Part shown: positions 43,944 to 53,511 of the stretch, one piece after another
How the letters are laid out: the number at the start of each line of letters is the position of its first letter
Position numbering within the stretch: the stretch's first letter is position 1
NCBI RefSeq assembly: GCF_010731115.1
Contig: NZ_AP022616.1
Coordinates: 3,906,001-3,970,000, forward strand
DNA: 64,000 nucleotides
From: Mycolicibacterium phocaicum
GTDB lineage: Bacteria; Actinomycetota; Actinomycetes; Mycobacteriales; Mycobacteriaceae
Direction: 5' to 3'
Position numbers and translations under genes: made by a program
Notes under the pieces: generated by a model
The model's input: the letters and a program-made list of their open reading frames with translations, nothing else
The model's database searches: none
Told to the model about the DNA's origin: nothing

Positions 43944-44735
43944 GTGGCGCAACCGCTTCTGTCGTCTCCGCGCGCCACCGCGCCCTGGGCACGACCAGCC
44001 GTGGCGGTCGGCGACTTCATCGTCCTGGCCGGCGAGACGTTCGCCGCGATGCTGCGTCCGCCATATGCCTGGCGGGAACTGATCGAGCAGATCTGGTTCG
44101 TCGCCCGGGTCTCCGTCGTGCCCACCGTCGTACTGTCGATTCCGTACACGGTGCTGATCGTCTTCACCCTCAACATCGTGCTGATCGAGGTCGGCGCCGG
44201 TGACCTGTCGGGTGCCGGCGCCGCACTGGCGTCGGTGACGCAGGTGGGGCCGGTGGTCACCGCGATCGTGGTCGCCGGTGCCGGTTCGACCGCGATGTGT
44301 GCCGACCTGGGCGCACGGACCATCCGGGAAGAAATCGACGCCATGAAAGTCATTGGTGTCAAACCGATTCCGGCACTCGTCGTGCCCCGGGTCCTCGCCG
44401 CGACGTTCGTCGCGGCAATGCTGTATTCGATGGTGGCCGTCGTCGGCCTCGCAGGTAGCTACTTCTTCGTCGTCTACATCCAGCACGTCACCCCGGGCGC
44501 GTTCATCGCCGGGATGACGCTCCTGACGGGGCTGCCGCAGGTGATCGTCTCCCTGGTCAAGGCTTTGCTGTTCGGCCTGTCGGCCGGACTGATCGCCTGC
44601 TACAAGGGCCTGTCGGTCGGTGGTGGCCCGACGGCCGTCGGCAACGCGGTCAACGAGACCGTGGTCTTCTCCTTCATGGCGCTGTTCCTCATCAACATCC
44701 TGGCGACCGCGTTCGGCGTGAAAGTGGCGCCATGA
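43944..44735 (+). CDS. yrbEA: YrbEA, Mce transporter permease
   Basis: A 263-residue MlaE-type permease with about five or six membrane segments. The conserved family stretch is visible as GAGSTAMCADLGARTIREEI followed by DAMKVIGVKPIPALVVPR, the coupling region that contacts the ATPase. With YrbEB it forms the inner-membrane channel for lipid import. The GTG at 43944 has GGGGAGG six bases upstream; in-frame ATG codons at 43929 and earlier lie before that RBS. It is the first gene of the operon, 44 bp after the -10 hexamer. Its stop overlaps the next start (ATGA). Confidence 0.93.
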   Translation: MAQPLLSSPRATAPWARPAVAVGDFIVLAGETFAAMLRPPYAWRELIEQIWFVARVSVVPTVVLSIPYTVLIVFTLNIVLIEVGAGDLSGAGAALASVTQVGPVVTAIVVAGAGSTAMCADLGARTIREEIDAMKVIGVKPIPALVVPRVLAATFVAAMLYSMVAVVGLAGSYFFVVYIQHVTPGAFIAGMTLLTGLPQVIVSLVKALLFGLSAGLIACYKGLSVGGGPTAVGNAVNETVVFSFMALFLINILATAFGVKVAP

Positions 44736-45586
44736 CAACCGATGTGGATGCCGACCGAACGTCCCAGATCGGCGAAATGGCAAACCAGGCGATCGCGGCG
44801 ACCCGCCGACTGGGTAAGCAGACGGCCTTCTACGGCAGTGCCCTGGCCGCCACCGCGGACGCCGTCCGGCGCTACCCGGGCGAGGTGCTGCGGCTCATCG
44901 CGGTCATGGGCATGGGCACCGGGGCCCTCGCCGTCATCGGCGGCACCGTGGTCATCGTCGGGTTCCTCACGCTGTCTACCGGTGCGCTGATCGCCGTACA
45001 GGGCTACAACACGTTGTCCAACGTCGGTATCGAAGCGCTGACGGGTTTCCTAGGGGCCTTTCTCAACGTGCGCTTCATCGCCCCGGCGACGGCCGGGGTG
45101 GCACTCGCCGCCACGATCGGCGCGGGTGCGACGGCGCAACTCGGCGCCATGCGTATCAACGAGGAGATCGACGCCCTGGAAGTCATGGGGATCCGCGTGA
45201 TCACGTACCTGGCCGCCACCCGGATCGTCGCCGGGGTGGTGGCGGTCGTCCCGATCTACACCGTCGCGGTGCTGATGTCCTTCCTGGCCACGCGATTCGG
45301 CACGACGATCATCTACGGCCAGTCGCGGGGCGTCTACGACCACTACTTCACGACCTTCCTGCACCCGAACGACCTGGCGTGGTCATTCTTCGAGGCGCTC
45401 GCCATGGCCGCCGCGGTGATGGCGGTGCACACCTACTACGGCTTCACGGCCACGGGCGGACCGGCCGGTGTCGGCGAGGCCGTCGGCCGCGCGGTGCGCA
45501 CCTCGATCACCGCGGGGGTATTCATCCTGCTGACCATCACACTGTCCGTCTACGGACAGTCCGGCAACTTCCATCTGGCGGGCTGA
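44732..45586 (+). CDS. yrbEB: YrbEB, Mce transporter permease
   Basis: A 284-residue MlaE-type permease, partner of YrbEA. A soluble N-terminal ~45 residues precede the membrane domain. The signature reads GAGATAQLGAMRINEEIDAL followed by EVMGIRVITYLAATR. The ATG overlaps the YrbEA stop by four bases, so translation is coupled. The ATPase (MceG type) is not in this window, as usual for mycobacteria where it is encoded elsewhere. Confidence 0.93.
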   Translation: MTTDVDADRTSQIGEMANQAIAATRRLGKQTAFYGSALAATADAVRRYPGEVLRLIAVMGMGTGALAVIGGTVVIVGFLTLSTGALIAVQGYNTLSNVGIEALTGFLGAFLNVRFIAPATAGVALAATIGAGATAQLGAMRINEEIDALEVMGIRVITYLAATRIVAGVVAVVPIYTVAVLMSFLATRFGTTIIYGQSRGVYDHYFTTFLHPNDLAWSFFEALAMAAAVMAVHTYYGFTATGGPAGVGEAVGRAVRTSITAGVFILLTITLSVYGQSGNFHLAG

Positions 45587-45592
45587 ACTCCG

Positions 45593-46903
45593 ATGGCGAA
45601 GGGAGCGAACGGATCTCGGCGTGAGCAGATCGACCCGATCTGGTGGGCGCCGGTCTTGGTGATCCTGGTCGTCGCCATGACCGCGATGACGTGGCTGCTG
45701 TTCTCCGGATCCTTGCGGGGATTCGTACCGTTGACCTTGATCTCCGACCGTGCCGGCCTGGTGATGGAAGACGGCGCGAAGGTGAAACTCCGGGGTGTCC
45801 AGATCGGCGAGGTCGAATCGATCGGTAGTCGGACAGATACTGCGGGACATGTACTTTCGACGCTGAAGCTCCGGATGTACCCCGGACCGTTTGCACAGTT
45901 GCCCGGAAATGTCGAGGCGCAGATCCGGTCCAGCACCGCGTTCGGCGCCAAGTACGTCGAACTGAACGTACCCTCGAGCGGTCCCAGCGCGGGCCACCTC
46001 CGGTCAGGTGCGGTACTGCAGTCGCAGAACGTGACGGTCGAGGTCAACACCGTATTCGAGAACCTGCAGTCGGTGGTCCAGGTGATCGACCCGACGAAGC
46101 TCAACTCTGTGCTCTCGGCGGTGGCCGAGTCGTTGCGCGGCAAGGGCGACGTCATCGGCCAAGCCATCACCGACGCGAACCACGTTCTGCTCGAGGTGAA
46201 TCCGCGCATGGACACCGTGCGCACGGACTGGCAGCTGTTCGGGCGGACCGCGCAGGCGTATTCGACCGCGGCACAGGACATCGTGTCCAGCCTGGATTCG
46301 TTCTCGACCACCGCCACCACGATCGCCCGCCAGTCGAAGGAGTTGGACGGCCTGTTGTTGTCGGCGGTCGGCTTCTCCCAGGCCGGCATCGACACCATCG
46401 GGACCAACGAGACCGCATTGGCCCGGTCGATGGAACTGCTGAGGCCGACCACCGCGCTGCTCGAGAAGTATTCGCCGACCTATACCTGCCTGTTCCAGGG
46501 CGCTCAGTGGTTCCTCGAACACGGTGGTCGATATGCCATGGGCGGCAACGGGAAATCGGTGATCATGGACGCCGCGCTGCTGGCCGGCGCCGACCCCTAC
46601 CGGTTCCCCGACAACCTGCCCGTCGTCAATGCCAGCGGCGGGCCCGGTGGTAAGCCGAGCTGCGGTTCGCTGCCCGACGTCAGCAAGAACTTTCCGGTCA
46701 AATATCTGGTGACCGACACCGGCTTCGGTGACGGCCTGGACATGCGGCCCAACCCGGGTATCGGTTTCCCCGGTTTCGCCAACTACTTCCCGGTGACCAA
46801 ACCGCAACCCGAACCGCCGCGGATTAGGTATCCGGGCGGCCCGGCACCGGGGCTGCCCGGTGTTGAGATGGGTGTCCCCCAACCCGAGCCGGGGGCACCG
46901 TGA
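45593..46903 (+). CDS. mceA: MceA, MCE family protein
   Basis: A 436-residue MCE protein. One N-terminal membrane segment (APVLVILVVAMTAMTWLLF) is followed by the MlaD-type domain at about residues 42-120 (SDRAGLVMEDGAKVKLRGVQ) and a long helical region that in the known Mce1 structure forms the tube across the periplasm. The C-terminus is Pro/Gly-rich. It begins 6 bp after yrbEB and overlaps mceB by four bases. Together the six Mce proteins form a hetero-hexameric lipid channel; one partner is defective here (see mceE). Confidence 0.92.
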   Translation: MAKGANGSRREQIDPIWWAPVLVILVVAMTAMTWLLFSGSLRGFVPLTLISDRAGLVMEDGAKVKLRGVQIGEVESIGSRTDTAGHVLSTLKLRMYPGPFAQLPGNVEAQIRSSTAFGAKYVELNVPSSGPSAGHLRSGAVLQSQNVTVEVNTVFENLQSVVQVIDPTKLNSVLSAVAESLRGKGDVIGQAITDANHVLLEVNPRMDTVRTDWQLFGRTAQAYSTAAQDIVSSLDSFSTTATTIARQSKELDGLLLSAVGFSQAGIDTIGTNETALARSMELLRPTTALLEKYSPTYTCLFQGAQWFLEHGGRYAMGGNGKSVIMDAALLAGADPYRFPDNLPVVNASGGPGGKPSCGSLPDVSKNFPVKYLVTDTGFGDGLDMRPNPGIGFPGFANYFPVTKPQPEPPRIRYPGGPAPGLPGVEMGVPQPEPGAP

Positions 46904-47928
46904 GAAGCCGGATTCGCGGGATCGCCACCCGCGTCGTGATTTTCACCGTGGTGAGCCTGCTCTTCATGTTCGGGCTGCTGACGGTGTTCGGGCAGTTCCG
47001 TTTCGATTCGCGGGCTTCCTACCAGGCGGTGTTCAGCAACGTGTCGGGGCTCAAGGGCGGCAACTTCGTTCGCATCGCCGGCGTGGAGGTCGGGAAGGTC
47101 AAGAGCCTCAACCTGCACCGCGACGGCACCGTCACCATCGACTTCGCCATCGACAGAAACCTGACACTCACCGAAGGCACCACGGCGACCATCCGCTACG
47201 AGAACCTGATCGGCGATCGCTATCTGGCGCTCGAGGAGGGACCCGGGTCGGTGCGCAAACTCCTTCCGGGCCAGACCATTCCGTTGTCCCGGACGTCACC
47301 GGCACTGGATGTCGACGCGCTCATCGGCGGCTTCCGGCCACTGTTCCGTGCGCTCGATCCGGACCAGGTCAATGCGTTGAGCGGCGAACTGCTGAGGGTG
47401 TTCCAGGGGCAGGGCGGCACCATCTCCTCGGTGCTGGCCCAGACCTCGTCTCTGACAACAACGTTGGCCGGCCGGGACCAGCTCATCGGTGAGGTCATCA
47501 CCAACCTCAACACCGTGCTGGGAACGTTCGCGGCGCGTGACACCCAGTTCGCCGATGGGCTGGACAAGCTCTCGCAACTCGTTCAGGGGCTGGCCGACCG
47601 CAAGTCCGACATCGCCACCGGCGTGGCGAACATCAACACCGCGGCGCGGTCGATCGCCGACCTGCTGACGGTGGCTCGCGAACCGATCAAACAGTTTGTG
47701 CAGCAGACGGACCGGGTCTCCGGCCAGATCATGGCCGACCATGACTACGTCGACGAACTGGTGCGGACGCTGCCCGACGCCTACCAGATTCTCTCGCGCA
47801 ACGGACTGTACGGCGACTACTTCGGCTTCTACCTCTGCGACGCACTGCTCAAGCTCAACGGGAAGGGCGGCCAACCGGTGTACGTCAAAGTGGCCGGCCA
47901 GGATTCGGGGCGGTGCACACCGAGATGA
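46900..47928 (+). CDS. mceB: MceB, MCE family protein
   Basis: A 342-residue MCE protein with an N-terminal membrane segment (VVIFTVVSLLFMFGLLTVFG), the MlaD-type domain (YQAVFSNVSGLKGGNFVRIA, GVEVGKVKSL) and a helical C-terminal part. It ends in the MceB-typical YVKVAGQDSGRCTPR. The GTG start overlaps the mceA stop (GTGA). Confidence 0.92.
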   Translation: MRSRIRGIATRVVIFTVVSLLFMFGLLTVFGQFRFDSRASYQAVFSNVSGLKGGNFVRIAGVEVGKVKSLNLHRDGTVTIDFAIDRNLTLTEGTTATIRYENLIGDRYLALEEGPGSVRKLLPGQTIPLSRTSPALDVDALIGGFRPLFRALDPDQVNALSGELLRVFQGQGGTISSVLAQTSSLTTTLAGRDQLIGEVITNLNTVLGTFAARDTQFADGLDKLSQLVQGLADRKSDIATGVANINTAARSIADLLTVAREPIKQFVQQTDRVSGQIMADHDYVDELVRTLPDAYQILSRNGLYGDYFGFYLCDALLKLNGKGGQPVYVKVAGQDSGRCTPR

Positions 47929-49286
47929 CGCGCATCAAGTGGAACATCAAGCCGCTGGCCGAACGAAACCGGTTGGCGGTGGGCGCGACCGGTATCGCGC
48001 TGATCGTCGCGATAGTCGTCGCCGCCTTCAGCTACGACAAGATCCCGTTCATCAAGGGGACGTCCGACTACCAGGCGTACTTCGCCGATGCGGGCGGTAT
48101 CAAGACGGGCAGCGACGTGCGAGTGTCGGGCCTGGGTGTCGGGCGGGTCTCGGGAATCCATCTGGAGGGCGCCAAGGTTCGGGTGGATTTCACGGTGCGT
48201 GACGATGTCGAACTGGGCGACCGCACCGAGGCCGCCATCAAGACCGAGACGGTGCTGGGCACCAAGGTGCTGGAGCTGACGCCGCGCGGTGACCGAAACC
48301 TTAACGGCCCCATCCCGATCGAACGCACCACCTCGCCGTACGACCTGCCGGCGGCGTTGGGTGACCTGACGACCACCATCAGCGGCCTCGACACCACACA
48401 GCTGTCGTCGGCGCTCAAGACACTGGCGCAGACATTCCAGAACACCCCTCCCGACCTGAAGCTGGCGCTGGAGAGCGTGGCGCGATTCTCCGACACGCTC
48501 GGCACCCGCGACGCCAAGCTGCGGCAGCTGCTCGCCGACGCGAACAAGGTGACCTCGGTGCTGGCCAAGCGCAGCGACCAGATCGCGCAGCTGGTGGTCA
48601 ACACCGACGCGTTACTGGGAGAGATTCTGTCGCAACGTAATTCGGTCGAGATGTTGATGACCAATGTCAGCGCCGCCACTGTCCAGCTGTCCGGTCTGGT
48701 CAACGACAACCGGACACAACTCAAGCCGGCCGTCGACAAGCTCAACGGCGTCCTCGGCATCCTCGACAACCGGAAGAAGGAGCTGCAGCGCACGCTGTAC
48801 CTGTTGCGCCGGTACGCGATGTCGTTCGGCGAAGTGCTGGGTGCGGGACCGTTCTTCAAAGCGTCACTGGTCAACCTGTTCCCGGGGCAGTTCGATCAGC
48901 CGTTCGTCGACGCGGCGTTCTCCGACTTGGGCTTGGACCCCAACGTGCTGTTGCCGTCGCAGCTGACCGAGCCCGGCGCCGGTCAGCCGGGTACTCCGCC
49001 GCTGCCGTCGCCGTATCCCCGCACCGGCCAGGGCGGACCGCCGAATCTCACGCTGCCCGATGCGATCACCGGAAATCCTGGTGACCCGCGTTACCCCTAT
49101 CGTGAGCCACTGCCCGCGCCGCCGCCCGGTGGTCCGGCGCCCGGACCTCCGGCGTTGGCTCCGGCCCCAGGTGAGGTGCCACCGCCGACGGTCCCGCATC
49201 CGACGCCGCTCCCGCCGTCGAACCATTCGCCCAGCGGTTCGCCCGGTGTGGTGTCAGATCCCGTTTCGCCCGTGGGAGGGAGCTGA
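47925..49286 (+). CDS. mceC: MceC, MCE family protein
   Basis: A 453-residue MCE protein: membrane segment near residues 18-38, MlaD-type domain (YQAYFADAGGIKTGSDVRVS, GLGVGRVSGIHLEG), helical region, and a Pro-rich C-terminal ~110 residues (LPAPPPGGPAPGPPALAPAP). The ATG at 47925 overlaps the mceB stop; a GTG at 47913 lies four codons upstream in the same frame. The long Pro-rich tail is usual for MceC and MceD. Confidence 0.91.
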   Translation: MTRIKWNIKPLAERNRLAVGATGIALIVAIVVAAFSYDKIPFIKGTSDYQAYFADAGGIKTGSDVRVSGLGVGRVSGIHLEGAKVRVDFTVRDDVELGDRTEAAIKTETVLGTKVLELTPRGDRNLNGPIPIERTTSPYDLPAALGDLTTTISGLDTTQLSSALKTLAQTFQNTPPDLKLALESVARFSDTLGTRDAKLRQLLADANKVTSVLAKRSDQIAQLVVNTDALLGEILSQRNSVEMLMTNVSAATVQLSGLVNDNRTQLKPAVDKLNGVLGILDNRKKELQRTLYLLRRYAMSFGEVLGAGPFFKASLVNLFPGQFDQPFVDAAFSDLGLDPNVLLPSQLTEPGAGQPGTPPLPSPYPRTGQGGPPNLTLPDAITGNPGDPRYPYREPLPAPPPGGPAPGPPALAPAPGEVPPPTVPHPTPLPPSNHSPSGSPGVVSDPVSPVGGS

Positions 49287-49288
49287 CC

Positions 49289-50641
49289 ATGTCCACCCCC
49301 GAAACCACACCGCGCGTGGGTAGCCGCCGGGCGTGGCGCATCGCCATTGCGCTCACTCTGGTGGTCATCCTGGCGGTCGCGGCGACCGGACTGGCGCGGT
49401 CCTGGTGGGTTGCCGCCGTCCGCAGCACCTACGTCGCGTACTTCGCGAACACCAACGGCCTGTACACCGGCGACGACATCAGGATTCTGGGCGTCACCGT
49501 CGGCACGGTCGAGAAGATCGAACCGCAACCGCATGCCGCCAAGGTGACCTTCTCGGTGGACTCGCAATACGCGTTGCCCGCCGACGTCCGTGCGGCCATC
49601 TTGTCGCCGTCACTGGTCAGTGCGCGGGCCATCCAGTTGGTGCCCGCCTACACCAGCGGCCCCAAGCTTGCCGCGGGCTCCACCATCGCACTCGACCGCA
49701 CCGTGGTGCCGGTGGAGTGGGACGATTTCCGGCAGCAGCTCGAGAAGCTGACCGACTCGCTGCAGCCGACCAGCCCCGGCGGTCCCAGTGCCGTCGGTGA
49801 ATTCATCAACAGTGCCGCCGACAACCTGCGTGGCCAGGGCGACACCGCCCGCGACACCGTGATCAAACTGTCCCGCGCCATGTCGGCCCTCGGTGACCAC
49901 AGCACCGACATCTTCAGTACTGTCCGCAACTTGCAGATGCTGGTGTCCGCGCTGTCGTCGAGCAGCGACCTGCTGGCGTCCTTCAACACCAACATGGCGT
50001 CCATCACGACCGCCCTGTCGAGCACACCGAACAACATCGCCGACGCGACGCGCAACCTGGATACCGCGGTAAAGGATCTGCGCGGCTTCATCGCGGAGAA
50101 TCGCGAAGGGCTGGGTACCACCTTCGATCACCTCAACGCGATCACCACAGCGCTCAACGACAGCCGCACGGACCTCAAACAGGTCCTGCACATCACGCCG
50201 ACGGTGTTCCAGAACTTCACCAACATCTACGACCCCGCGCAGAGCGCCATCACCGGCATCCTGGCACCGGTCAACTTCGCCGACACCGTGCAGTTCCTGT
50301 GCGGCGCAATCCAGTCCGCGGCGCGGCAGGGCTTCGAGCAGTCCGCCAAGCTGTGCGTGCAGTACCTGGCGCCGATCATCAAGAACCGGCAGTACAACTT
50401 CCTGCCGATCGGCGGCAACCCGTTCGTCGGCGCAACGGCCCGGCCCAACGAGGTCACATACAGCGAGCCGCGCCTGCGGCCGGGCGGAGCCGCGCCGCAG
50501 GAGAATCCGGCGCCGGCCCCGTCGGTCGGTTCAGCGCCGTCGCGGCGTCGACGGTCAAGCAGACCAAGGAGAGCCTCGTCGCCAACCTGCGAAGCATGGT
50601 GCCGGTGCTGCGGTCGCTGGCAGATTCGGGCCCGGCGCTGA
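49289..50641 (+). CDS. mceD: MceD, C-terminus replaced by an out-of-frame join to mceE
   Basis: An MCE protein whose first ~410 residues are complete: N-terminal membrane segment (IAIALTLVVILAVAATGLA), MlaD-type domain (YVAYFANTNGLYTGDDIRIL, GVTVGTVEKIEP) and the MceD-typical LCVQYLAPIIKNRQYNFLPI and NEVTYSEPRLRPG. After that the normal Pro-rich tail stops near codon 412 (about 50520), and the frame runs for about 40 codons through out-of-frame mceE sequence (an Arg/Ser/Cys-rich tail) to 50641. The product may fold in its core but has an alien tail. It starts two bases after mceC. Confidence 0.82.
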   Translation: MSTPETTPRVGSRRAWRIAIALTLVVILAVAATGLARSWWVAAVRSTYVAYFANTNGLYTGDDIRILGVTVGTVEKIEPQPHAAKVTFSVDSQYALPADVRAAILSPSLVSARAIQLVPAYTSGPKLAAGSTIALDRTVVPVEWDDFRQQLEKLTDSLQPTSPGGPSAVGEFINSAADNLRGQGDTARDTVIKLSRAMSALGDHSTDIFSTVRNLQMLVSALSSSSDLLASFNTNMASITTALSSTPNNIADATRNLDTAVKDLRGFIAENREGLGTTFDHLNAITTALNDSRTDLKQVLHITPTVFQNFTNIYDPAQSAITGILAPVNFADTVQFLCGAIQSAARQGFEQSAKLCVQYLAPIIKNRQYNFLPIGGNPFVGATARPNEVTYSEPRLRPGGAAPQENPAPAPSVGSAPSRRRRSSRPRRASSPTCEAWCRCCGRWQIRARR

Positions 50642-50901
50642 CGAAGGGACTGGACTTCCTGTCGACCTATCCGTGGGTGAAGAGCAATCTCGGCAACTGG
50701 TTTCGGGGCGACTTCGCCAACATCACGATGATCATCGATCTCACGCTGAGCCGGCTCGACAGCAGCCTGTTCACCGGCACCCGGTGGGAGGGCAACCTCA
50801 CCGAGCTCGAAATGCAGTGGGGCCGCACGATCGGTCAGATGCCGAGCCCGTACACCGCGGGCAACCCCCTGATCGCTCCCTATCACTTCGGGGGGTACTG
50901 A
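50530..50901 (+). pseudogene. mceE: mceE 3' remnant, N-terminal two-thirds deleted
   Basis: This frame has no start of its own. Its 123 codons read VAASTVKQTKESLVANL, NWFRGDFANITMIIDLTLSR, FTGTRWEGNLTELEMQWGRT, the C-terminal pattern of MceE (compare RGDYMN, LDLTYS, TGT and WGRD in Mce1E of M. tuberculosis, as I recall it). Missing are the lipobox signal and the whole MlaD domain, about 260 residues, plus the mceD tail. mceF follows after one base, so the deletion is internal to the operon. A bad assembly join would look the same. Confidence 0.8.
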
Positions 50902-50902
50902 C

Positions 50903-52360
50903 ATGCTGCGCCTGCGGTTGTCCCGGACCGTCTGGATCCAGCTCGCGATCCTCGGCGCCGTCACGGTGATCGCCTGCAGTGTCATGGCATTCGGCTTCGT
51001 GCACGTGCCGACGCTGCTCGGGTATGGCCGCTACACCGTGACAGTCGAGCTGCCCGAATCCGGCGGGCTGTACCCGACGTCGGTGGTCACCTACCGCGGC
51101 ACCGAGATCGGGCGGGTCAAGGCTGTCGATGTCACGACGGGCGGGGTCCGCGCGGAGCTTAACCTCGACTCCTCGATCAAGGTGCCGGCCGACGTATCGG
51201 CTGCGGTGCACAGCCGCTCGGCCGTCGGTGAGCAGTTCGTCGAATTGATCCCTGCGGCAGGGCAATCCGACGCCGGCCCGACCCTGCGCGGCGGCGCGAC
51301 CATCCCGGTGGCGAAGGTGCGGATTCCGCCGGATATCGGCAACCTGCTCGACGCGACCAACCGGGCGCTCGAAGCCATCCCGCAGGACAATCTGCGTACC
51401 GTCGTCGACGAAGCAGACAAAGCGGTCAGCGGACTCGGACCTGAGTTGTCGCGCATCGTCAACGGCTCCACGTCGTTGGCAATCGAGGCCGGTAAGACCG
51501 TCGGCCCCATCACGCAACTGATCGACCAGAGCACCCCGGTATTGAACTCCCAAGTGCAGACGGCGGATTCGATCGCCACGTGGGCGCAGCGGCTCGCGTC
51601 AATCACCGGCCAGTTCAAGGCCCAGGATGCGGCATTCGCCGAGCTGGTCAAGCTCGGCCAGCCGACCCTGGAGGAGGGGCGCGCCCTGTTCAACAGGTTC
51701 GCTCCCGCACTGCCGGTCCTGCTGGCCAACATGGTGAGCCTGGGCGAGATCGCGGTGGTCTATCGGCACGACATCGAACAACTGCTGGTGCTCTTCCCGC
51801 AGGGCACCGCGTTGATGTCGGCGATCGCGGTCGCCGACTCGGACCTCAAGACGCCCTATCGGGGCATCTATCTGGACTTCAAACTGAACATGAACCTGCC
51901 GCCCCCGTGCAACACCGGCTTCCTGCCGATCAAGCAGCAGCGGGTACCCACTGAGGTGGACTATCCCGAACGTCCCGCCGGTGAGCTGTACTGCCGGGTT
52001 CCGCAGGATTCCGACCTGAATGTCCGTGGCGTACGGAACATTCCGTGCGAGAACAATCCGGCCAAGCGCGCACCGACCGTGGAACTCTGCGAAAGCAATG
52101 AGCAGTACGTGCCCCTCAACGACGGATACGTCTGGAAAGGCGATCCCAACGCCACGCTGACGGGGCAAGGGGTACCGCAATACGCGCCGGGCGCCGATCC
52201 ACGGCAGCAGCGCCCCAGTGGCGCACCTGGACCCGCGCCCCCGGCGCCCCCGGTGGCCTTGGTGCCCTATGACCCTGCGACCGGCGGGTACGTGGGGCCC
52301 GACGGGAAGCCGTACACCTGGCCGCCACCGAGAAAGGCAAGACATGGCAGAGCATGCTGA
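50903..52360 (+). CDS. mceF: MceF, MCE family protein
   Basis: A 485-residue MCE protein. N-terminal segment WIQLAILGAVTVIACSVMAF, then HVPTLLGYGRYTVTVELPES and GGLYPTSVVTYRGTEIG, which are MceF signatures, as are CNTGFLP, LYCRVPQDSD, VRGVRNIPC and KRAPTVELC near the C-terminus. The tail is Pro-rich with YDPATGGYVGPDGKPY. It identifies this gene as F, not E, which confirms that E is the missing member. It overlaps the next gene by 17 bp. Confidence 0.92.
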   Translation: MLRLRLSRTVWIQLAILGAVTVIACSVMAFGFVHVPTLLGYGRYTVTVELPESGGLYPTSVVTYRGTEIGRVKAVDVTTGGVRAELNLDSSIKVPADVSAAVHSRSAVGEQFVELIPAAGQSDAGPTLRGGATIPVAKVRIPPDIGNLLDATNRALEAIPQDNLRTVVDEADKAVSGLGPELSRIVNGSTSLAIEAGKTVGPITQLIDQSTPVLNSQVQTADSIATWAQRLASITGQFKAQDAAFAELVKLGQPTLEEGRALFNRFAPALPVLLANMVSLGEIAVVYRHDIEQLLVLFPQGTALMSAIAVADSDLKTPYRGIYLDFKLNMNLPPPCNTGFLPIKQQRVPTEVDYPERPAGELYCRVPQDSDLNVRGVRNIPCENNPAKRAPTVELCESNEQYVPLNDGYVWKGDPNATLTGQGVPQYAPGADPRQQRPSGAPGPAPPAPPVALVPYDPATGGYVGPDGKPYTWPPPRKARHGRAC

Positions 52361-52919
52361 CCCCGAGCAGTTAGACACCGTCGGCGAAGGCGGCGAGGAT
52401 GCTGACGCGGGACGGAAACCGTCACTGCGGCAACGGTTGTCGCGCATCTCGCCGTTGGTCGCAGTCGGTCTAGCGCTGGTTGTCGCCGGCGGCGCCCTGG
52501 CGGGCTGGCTGGGTTTTCGCGCACACCAGTCCGAACAGGCGCAGGAACTGCGGAACCTGTACGTGCAGACCGCACGCCAGGCCGCGCTGAACCTGACCAC
52601 GATCAGCTACACCGAGGCTGACACCGACATCCGCCGCATACTCGATTCGTCGACCGGCGCATTCCGCGACGACTTCCAGCGCCGGTCCGAGCCGTTCGTC
52701 GCGGTGGTCAAGCAGGCCCGATCGAAATCCGAGGGCACCGTCACCGAAGCCGGACTCGAATCGGTGAACGGTGATGGGGCACAGGTACTTCTCGCGGTGT
52801 CGGTGCGGACCTCGCTGGCCGAGGCGCCGGCCGGTCCACCACGGAACTGGCGCATGCGGATCAGCGTCGCCAAAGACGGCGCGAGCGCCAGGATCTCCAA
52901 CGTCCAGTTCGTTTCATGA
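52344..52919 (+). CDS. Mce-associated membrane protein (Mas), first
   Basis: A 191-residue protein: acidic N-terminus, one membrane segment (LVAVGLALVVAGGALAGWLG, near residues 37-56) and an extracytoplasmic NTF2-like domain (LYVQTARQAALNLTTISYTE, ILDSSTGAFRDDFQ) as in Mce-associated proteins. Such proteins stabilise Mce complexes in mycobacteria. The ATG at 52344 lies inside the mceF 3' end. Confidence 0.85.
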   Translation: MAEHADPEQLDTVGEGGEDADAGRKPSLRQRLSRISPLVAVGLALVVAGGALAGWLGFRAHQSEQAQELRNLYVQTARQAALNLTTISYTEADTDIRRILDSSTGAFRDDFQRRSEPFVAVVKQARSKSEGTVTEAGLESVNGDGAQVLLAVSVRTSLAEAPAGPPRNWRMRISVAKDGASARISNVQFVS

Positions 52920-52956
52920 GCAGATCGGACGGTCACGGCAACATGAAGGACAGAGC

Positions 52957-53511
52957 ATGACAGTCGATGTCGAAGAACGACCCGTCGCAGTCGACGAGGC
53001 CGAACCTGCTGAAGTGCCAAGTGAGTCACGCAAGCCATGGGCGCGGTGGGCCGGCCTGACACTGGCGGTCGCCACGATGCTCCTTGCTCTCGCCGCGGGG
53101 TACTTCAAGTGGCAGGACGATTCGGTGCGGCTCGCGCAAGCCGCGGCCACCGAGTCGGTACGGGCGGCCGGCGACGGTACCGTCGCCATGCTGTCCTACC
53201 GGCCGGAAACCGTTGATACCGAGCTCAAGTCGGCCGCCGACCGGCTGACCGGCAGCTTCCGGGGCGAGTACACCAAGCTGGTCGACACCGTCGTGGCACC
53301 CGGGGCCAAGCAGAAACACATCTCGGCGGTCGCGACCGTACCTGACGCCGCCTCGGTGTCGGCCACCGAAAACCATGCCGTGGTCCTGGTTTTCGTGAAC
53401 CAGACCACCACCATCGGTGCGGACGCGCCCACCGCGTCGACCTCGACGGTGCGGGTGACTCTCGACAAGGTGCACGATCGATGGCTGATCTCGCAGTTCG
53501 ACCCCGTGTGA
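52957..53511 (+). CDS. Mce-associated membrane protein (Mas), second
   Basis: A 184-residue paralogue of the preceding protein: membrane segment ATMLLALAAGYFKW near residues 38-52, then an NTF2-like domain with LKSAADRLTGSFRGEYTKLV and HAVVLVFVNQTTTIG, ending KVHDRWLISQFDPV. AAGGACAG precedes the ATG at 52957. Paired Mas genes at the end of an mce operon are usual. The next gene starts inside its stop codon. Confidence 0.85.
   Translation: MTVDVEERPVAVDEAEPAEVPSESRKPWARWAGLTLAVATMLLALAAGYFKWQDDSVRLAQAAATESVRAAGDGTVAMLSYRPETVDTELKSAADRLTGSFRGEYTKLVDTVVAPGAKQKHISAVATVPDAASVSATENHAVVLVFVNQTTTIGADAPTASTSTVRVTLDKVHDRWLISQFDPV

Noticed and set aside
50903..52360. Reading this gene as mceE rather than mceF
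   Set aside because: It has no lipobox, and its N-terminal VPTLLGYGRYTVTVELP and C-terminal LYCRVPQDSD and KRAPTVELC segments are those of MceF.
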